Shown here: piece by piece, positions 7,949-11,715 of the stretch
Layout of the letters: every line of letters starts with the position of its first letter
How positions within the stretch are numbered: the stretch's first letter is position 1
Assembly: GCA_001776275.1 (NCBI GenBank)
Contig: MFAQ01000010.1
Coordinates: 1 to 11,715, forward strand
Length of the DNA stretch: 11,715 nucleotides
Source of the DNA: Candidatus Collierbacteria bacterium RIFOXYD1_FULL_40_9
Lineage (GTDB): Bacteria; Patescibacteriota; Microgenomatia; UBA1400; MFAQ01
Reading direction: 5' to 3'
Program-made: the position numbers and the translations under genes
The notes under the pieces: generated by a model
What the model saw: the letters and a program-made list of their open reading frames with translations, nothing else
Databases searched by the model: none
Told to the model about the DNA's origin: nothing

Positions 7949-7954
7949 AGGTGC

Positions 7955-8950
7955 ATGGTAGATTTTGTTCATGTATCGGTTAAAGCGGGTAAGGGAGGGA
8001 ACGGTTCTGTGAGTTTTAGGCGGGAGAGATTTATACCCAAAGGTGGTCCTGATGGAGGGGACGGTGGCAAGGGAGGTAATGTTTACTTTGAGACAGACAG
8101 CAACCTTAATACTTTGGCCGCGTTTAATCATAATCAGAAACTATGGGCAGAAAATGGAAAGAATGGCTTGGGTAAGAAAATGTTTGGAGCTAAGGGCATG
8201 GACTTGGTTGTTAAAGTGCCAGTGGGTACAACTTTGCACTTAAAAGCGCTGGATGGAAGAGCAATGGATTTACTGGATATTGACATGGATAAGCTAAACA
8301 TGAAGTTACTTATTGCTAAAGGAGGGAAGGGCGGAAAGGGAAATGTTCATTTTAAAAGTTCTAGGAACACGACTCCGAGAACTGCAGAAGACGGGGCTCC
8401 CGGCGAAGAGTTTGATTTAAAAATGGAGCTGAAATTATTAGCAGATATTGGTTTAGTTGGTCTTCCCAACGCTGGCAAGTCGACCTTGCTTGCGGCAATT
8501 ACTAAGGCTACCCCAAAAATTGCAGATTACGAATTTACCACTTTGGAGCCAAACCTGGGAGTTATGGAACATAAGGGTGAATCGGTGGTAGTAGCAGACA
8601 TTCCTGGATTAATTGAAGGTGCTAGTGACGGAAAAGGTTTGGGTATTCAATTTTTGAAGCACATAGAAAGAACTAAGAAAATTGCTCATTTGGTTTCGGT
8701 TGTCCCAGTAAATCCAGAGGAAATATACGGCAACTATCTTAAGGTTCGTATGGAGCTAACTGCTTATGGCGAATTGTTAAAAGAAAAGAGAGAGATTGTT
8801 TTTTTGAGTAAGATAGACTTGATTAACGAGGATCAACTAGAGAAAGTAGTAGGTTACTTTAAAAAGAAAAAGATAAAAACATTACCACTGTCAGTTGCAA
8901 ATGGCACTGGATTGGAAAAGTTAAAATCTATATTTCTCGACATTCATTAG
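7955..8950 (+). CDS. obg: Obg-family GTPase (ObgE/CgtA), short form without OCT domain
   Basis: A 331-residue cytoplasmic GTPase of the Obg family, known to act in large ribosomal subunit maturation and the stringent response. The glycine-rich Obg fold spans residues 1 to about 157 (KAGKGGNGSVSFRRERFIPK, then GGPDGGDGGKGG). The G domain follows: G1/P-loop GLPNAGKST at 169-177, switch I Thr195-Thr196 in YEFTTLEPNLG, and G3 DIPGLIEGAS at 215-224 followed by GKGLGIQFLKHIERT, a very strong family match. G4 reads SKID at 285-288 where most GTPases have NKxD, and G5 reads SVANG at 313-317 where SA is usual. The protein stops soon after G5 and lacks the carboxy-terminal OCT domain of some Obg proteins. 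The ATG is set by the start of the Obg fold (MVDFVHVSVKAG). Its last 23 bases overlap the end of the convergent pseudopilin gene. Confidence 0.96.
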   Translation: MVDFVHVSVKAGKGGNGSVSFRRERFIPKGGPDGGDGGKGGNVYFETDSNLNTLAAFNHNQKLWAENGKNGLGKKMFGAKGMDLVVKVPVGTTLHLKALDGRAMDLLDIDMDKLNMKLLIAKGGKGGKGNVHFKSSRNTTPRTAEDGAPGEEFDLKMELKLLADIGLVGLPNAGKSTLLAAITKATPKIADYEFTTLEPNLGVMEHKGESVVVADIPGLIEGASDGKGLGIQFLKHIERTKKIAHLVSVVPVNPEEIYGNYLKVRMELTAYGELLKEKREIVFLSKIDLINEDQLEKVVGYFKKKKIKTLPLSVANGTGLEKLKSIFLDIH

Positions 8951-9575
8951 TATAAGCACCGCGACGATTTTTTTTGGTGCAATCAACACCGCAATTTGGG
9001 TCACAAGAGTTGGGACTGCAACTGGGTACACTATCCAAAGCGACAACAACACAGGCACCGTTTCTGCAACCATAAATAGTTTGGCAGAGTTCTTGTCCGC
9101 TACAACCCTTGATAACTTCGGTGTAATTCATGTCAGTTGAGTAAACAGCTGCTGTATCTGGGCAATAGGTAATAAGATCGCCTCTCACGTCGACAGTTGA
9201 GCTTAAATTTGCGTAAATGGCAAACTTTTGAGGACAACTACTGTCCGCTGGTAGTAGGTAAATTTCGTAGGGTTCTTTGGTGTTTGGGTCACAGGGAACT
9301 TTGTCCAAGTATGGGTCGAGAGCGTTTGAGCCACATTGTGTCAAGATAGATTTATCTGGGTAGCAGTCGTGATCGTTGTAGTAGTTTTCGAAGGCGTTTT
9401 TGAGTTTGGCGAGATCGGTTTTTCTGACCGTGTCGTAACCTCTAAAAAACTGTTGAAGAGGGTTCATCCCAAATAGAAGAACTAAAGCGATAATGACAAT
9501 TAAGGAAACAACGATCATGACTTCGATGAGAGTAAATCCAGTCGATAGTTTTTTCATTACTGTTTTATTGTACAT
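8928..9575 (-). CDS. Type IV pilin-like / GspG-like pseudopilin, cysteine-rich
   Basis: A 215-residue prepilin. The short leader MKKLSTG is followed by FTLIEVMIVVSLIVIIALVL, the class III signal with the processing site after Gly13 and Glu at mature position 5. This helix anchors the subunit in the membrane and packs in the pilus core. Residues about 50-115 resemble the GspG-like globular part: a helix (KLKNAFENYYNDHDCYP), then a PYLDKVPCDPNTKEPYEIY segment. The carboxy-terminal 70 or so residues are an extra Cys-rich tail. Fourteen Cys are present, all after the anchor helix, which points to disulfide stabilisation outside the cell. The start given is the ATG touching the stop of the upstream fibre gene; an in-frame ATG at 9557 would give the shorter classical leader. 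Prepilin peptidase and assembly ATPase genes are not in the window. Major pilin, minor pilin and secretion pseudopilin remain open. Confidence 0.9.
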   Translation of the reverse strand: MYNKTVMKKLSTGFTLIEVMIVVSLIVIIALVLLFGMNPLQQFFRGYDTVRKTDLAKLKNAFENYYNDHDCYPDKSILTQCGSNALDPYLDKVPCDPNTKEPYEIYLLPADSSCPQKFAIYANLSSTVDVRGDLITYCPDTAAVYSTDMNYTEVIKGCSGQELCQTIYGCRNGACVVVALDSVPSCSPNSCDPNCGVDCTKKNRRGAYTNECREI

Positions 9576-11715
9576 TTATTTGGTTTGAACGAGCCAGTAA
9601 TTGAATGCGGTTTCTTTTTCTAAAGCTTGGGGTACAGCAACGGTGAAACCTGGGGTACAACTAACCTCTTGGTTGCATGTTTGTTTGGATTTTACGAACA
9701 ATACCTGATTACTGGTATCGGAAACAGGGGTGATGTAAATTAGGGTTTGGGGATTTACTTGGTTGTTTTGGATAAAAATTTCGGCAGATCCGGTAGCGAT
9801 TGTGGCAGTGCCGATTGTAGAGTTTGAGGTAATGTTACCCGAGACACTGCTACTGAGGACGTTTTGGGAGGCAATGACTAGGCCGCTTGTTTGAAGTGTG
9901 TTAAAGTTTGCGGAACCAGATGCGTCGATGGAGCTTACTTCTTGACCTTGGTTACCAAAGATAGCAAGGAGTTTCCCTGAGTCGGTTGACAGGGGGTTGT
10001 TATTAATACCAAGAGCTAGAGTACCTGAAATTGTGGCGGTTCTAGTATCTAAATTGTTTGCAAAAACATTGCCAGTAACAAGCAAGTCGCCACTTACTAC
10101 TACTTGACCGTTGGGGTAAAGATTTAGGAGGTTGGCTAAAATGTGTACAGGTTTGTCACCAGTTGGTTGAATAAAGAGATCTGTTTCGAAAGAGCTTAGA
10201 GACTGGGTAAAGATAGAACCGTTTGCCAGAATATCTGAGGTGTAAAGTGTTTGCAAACTTAAACTGTCGTTTGTTAGGTCTTCTGGTAGTTGCCCCGACG
10301 TAGTAGCAAGAGGGGAAAGTTGGAGAGGGTCATTTTCAACTTGAGACAGTCTATTTTGGATATTGGTGAGAATTGCTGAGGCGGTAGAATATTTTTCATT
10401 AATAAGATCTAACTGTTCGTTTAATTTGTCGATGGTTTTACTTTTTATGTTGTCTGCAGTTAAGGTTCCTGAGATGGTAGCGTTAATAGCGTTTAATTCG
10501 CCAATGTTTGCAATTGGACTTATTAGTTTGTTTTTTACAACTAAGTTGTCGGTGACTAGCTCATTAATTACTGCAAGTCCTGACCTTAGATTTGCAATAA
10601 GCGAATTTGAGAAACTACTTACGTCTATTTTTTCTTGGTTATTTAGTAAAAGTTTGAACTGTTCGTCTATTTTGGCTATTTGAATTGAGTAGTTTATTTC
10701 TTCATTTGAAATATTTTGGCTATTGAAATTGTCTTGATCGTTTAAGACAAACCCTTCAACTCCGGCGGTTCTGGTGTTTTGCCATTTGGCATCGTCAAAG
10801 CGTGGAGCGGAGAAGCGGTAGGAAATATTTCCCGGTGCACTGGAGTAGATATAGAGCGTGTTATTGTTTTTGTCTATTTCATACCAAGTTTTGGCTTGGC
10901 TATTAGGCGTAAGGAGAACAGACATGCGAGACAGATTGTCTTTTAAGTTTGTAGTTTTACTAAATAGCCAAAGATCACTACCATTGGCTTGGTTATTAAA
11001 GTTGATAGTTTTTCGGTAACCAATGTTTTCTATATATTCATTTGTGGTAAGACTTCCAGTGGTTTCTTCCTTGACTCCAATCATGCCAGAAAGATAAGTA
11101 GCATATTTTTCTCCGTTGATGGTATAAGGAGGGTCAACAGTACCGACATCTAGTTTGCCAGTGCCGCCACCAACTGTGACGTTACCATCGGTAGTTAGAT
11201 CACCAATGATTCTAGAGTTACCGCCAGCTGTGAAGGTAGCAGAGACAGAAGCGTCACCAACGACATAAAACTCGATACCAGTTGGCATGGAGTTTGTAGT
11301 ATCACCAACTCTTAGGGTGCTGGTTGCATTCCATTGACCACCAGTTAGGTGACGGTTTGCGATACTAATTTGCTCGGTACCTGCGGAATTGTTGATTCCG
11401 TTACTTAAATAAAGTCTGCTCCATGCAGTACTGGCGCGACCTAGATAGGCATCATCGTCTATTCCTGGCAAGATATCCCCATCAACCTGTAGAGCTGTGG
11501 TTCCGCCGCCAATTCCGGGATTGGTAATGGCAGTATTAAAACCAATGGCAAGTGGTTCCATAAAAAAGGAGCTTTCACCAGTTGTTCCACCTAAGTGAAC
11601 TAAGGCAGAAGCAGTTGAGTTGGCACCAATGTTAACCGAGTCAGTAATAAGCCAGGGGGCTAGTGCACCTGAAGCTCTCTGCCAGAAACCTAAAATACCG
11701 GTGGTTGGAGCAATG
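9576..11715 (-). CDS. Large beta-repeat fibre/adhesin-like surface protein (5' end beyond window)
   Basis: The frame is open to the right edge, and 712 residues are visible. Numbering from the first full codon, residues 1 to about 195 are Gly/Thr/Ser-rich beta repeats, including YLGRASTAWSRLYLSNGI, similar to the YLG...W..LYL repeat of phage tail fibres. Residues about 200-312 form a distinct domain (GEKYATYLSGMIGVKEETTG through SYRFSAPRFDDAKW). Residues about 340-460 contain heptad-like helical stretches such as IDKLNEQLDLINEKY. Then come more beta repeats with recurring ATISGTL (about 411 and 560) and related VSGDLLVTGN. A final domain of about 65 residues holds the only two Cys and ends FNYWLVQTK. 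Met52 is not a credible start, since repeat-like sequence continues upstream of it without a break. Probably a trimeric or beta-helical extracellular fibre used for attachment; this is inferred from architecture. Its stop codon directly abuts the pseudopilin start, so the two are probably co-transcribed. Confidence 0.87.
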   Translation of the reverse strand, partial: IAPTTGILGFWQRASGALAPWLITDSVNIGANSTASALVHLGGTTGESSFFMEPLAIGFNTAITNPGIGGGTTALQVDGDILPGIDDDAYLGRASTAWSRLYLSNGINNSAGTEQISIANRHLTGGQWNATSTLRVGDTTNSMPTGIEFYVVGDASVSATFTAGGNSRIIGDLTTDGNVTVGGGTGKLDVGTVDPPYTINGEKYATYLSGMIGVKEETTGSLTTNEYIENIGYRKTINFNNQANGSDLWLFSKTTNLKDNLSRMSVLLTPNSQAKTWYEIDKNNNTLYIYSSAPGNISYRFSAPRFDDAKWQNTRTAGVEGFVLNDQDNFNSQNISNEEINYSIQIAKIDEQFKLLLNNQEKIDVSSFSNSLIANLRSGLAVINELVTDNLVVKNKLISPIANIGELNAINATISGTLTADNIKSKTIDKLNEQLDLINEKYSTASAILTNIQNRLSQVENDPLQLSPLATTSGQLPEDLTNDSLSLQTLYTSDILANGSIFTQSLSSFETDLFIQPTGDKPVHILANLLNLYPNGQVVVSGDLLVTGNVFANNLDTRTATISGTLALGINNNPLSTDSGKLLAIFGNQGQEVSSIDASGSANFNTLQTSGLVIASQNVLSSSVSGNITSNSTIGTATIATGSAEIFIQNNQVNPQTLIYITPVSDTSNQVLFVKSKQTCNQEVSCTPGFTVAVPQALEKETAFNYWLVQTK

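Noticed and set aside
8956..8980. GCACC/GGTGC inverted repeat with eight T at 8968-8975 as an obg terminator
   Set aside because: The T run is inside the 15-base loop rather than after the stem, and the stem is only 5 bp; it is also within the pseudopilin coding sequence.
9576..11561. Met at 11561 as the true start of the fibre gene
   Set aside because: The same frame continues upstream to the edge without a stop and encodes repeat-like sequence of the same type (for example SALVHLGGTTGESSF).
1..11715. Alternative genetic code with TGA as Gly, as in some Patescibacteria
   Set aside because: All five genes read cleanly with TAA or TAG stops where visible, and no family match requires reading through TGA.

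Overview
This window looks like the chromosome of an ultra-small Candidate Phyla Radiation (Patescibacteria) bacterium, most likely of the Microgenomates side. The inference rests on the gene types: a short Obg GTPase ending right after its G domain, a Cys-rich type IV pseudopilin of the kind common in that group, a long beta-repeat fibre protein with a characteristic carboxy-terminal module, and a giant exported protein that I cannot place in any family. The standard code fits: Trp is TGG, the visible stops are TAA and TAG, and no reading frame needs TGA reassigned. The DNA is AT-rich, and the + strand carries more G than C under genes of both orientations.

Layout. Positions 1-7083 (minus strand) are one uninterrupted reading frame of at least 2361 codons that runs off the left edge. 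It starts with a signal anchor and continues as a multi-domain extracellular protein with Pro/Thr linkers. Its first 1181 residues hold 22 cysteines, all grouped at short spacing, including four degenerate modules of fixed geometry; the next 1169 residues hold none. Divergent to it on the plus strand is a SIMPL (DUF541) protein with a signal anchor (7131-7796), then a 158-bp gap with two hairpins, then obg (7955-8950). Converging on obg from the right, on the minus strand, are a fibre/adhesin-like protein (9576 to the right edge, 5' end missing) and, directly abutting it, a Cys-rich prepilin-like protein (8928-9575).

How the genes fit together. Four of the five genes encode envelope or exported products: giant anchored protein, SIMPL protein, fibre and pseudopilin. 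Only obg is a cytoplasmic housekeeping gene. The fibre and pseudopilin genes are back to back (stop codon touching start codon) and are probably one transcription unit for a pilus-linked surface structure. Both plus-strand genes have a -10-like hexamer exactly six bases before the ATG, which suggests leaderless mRNAs. For the SIMPL gene this decides the start codon.

There are no tRNA or rRNA genes, CRISPR arrays, insertion sequences or transposases that I can see. The most unusual item is the giant protein.
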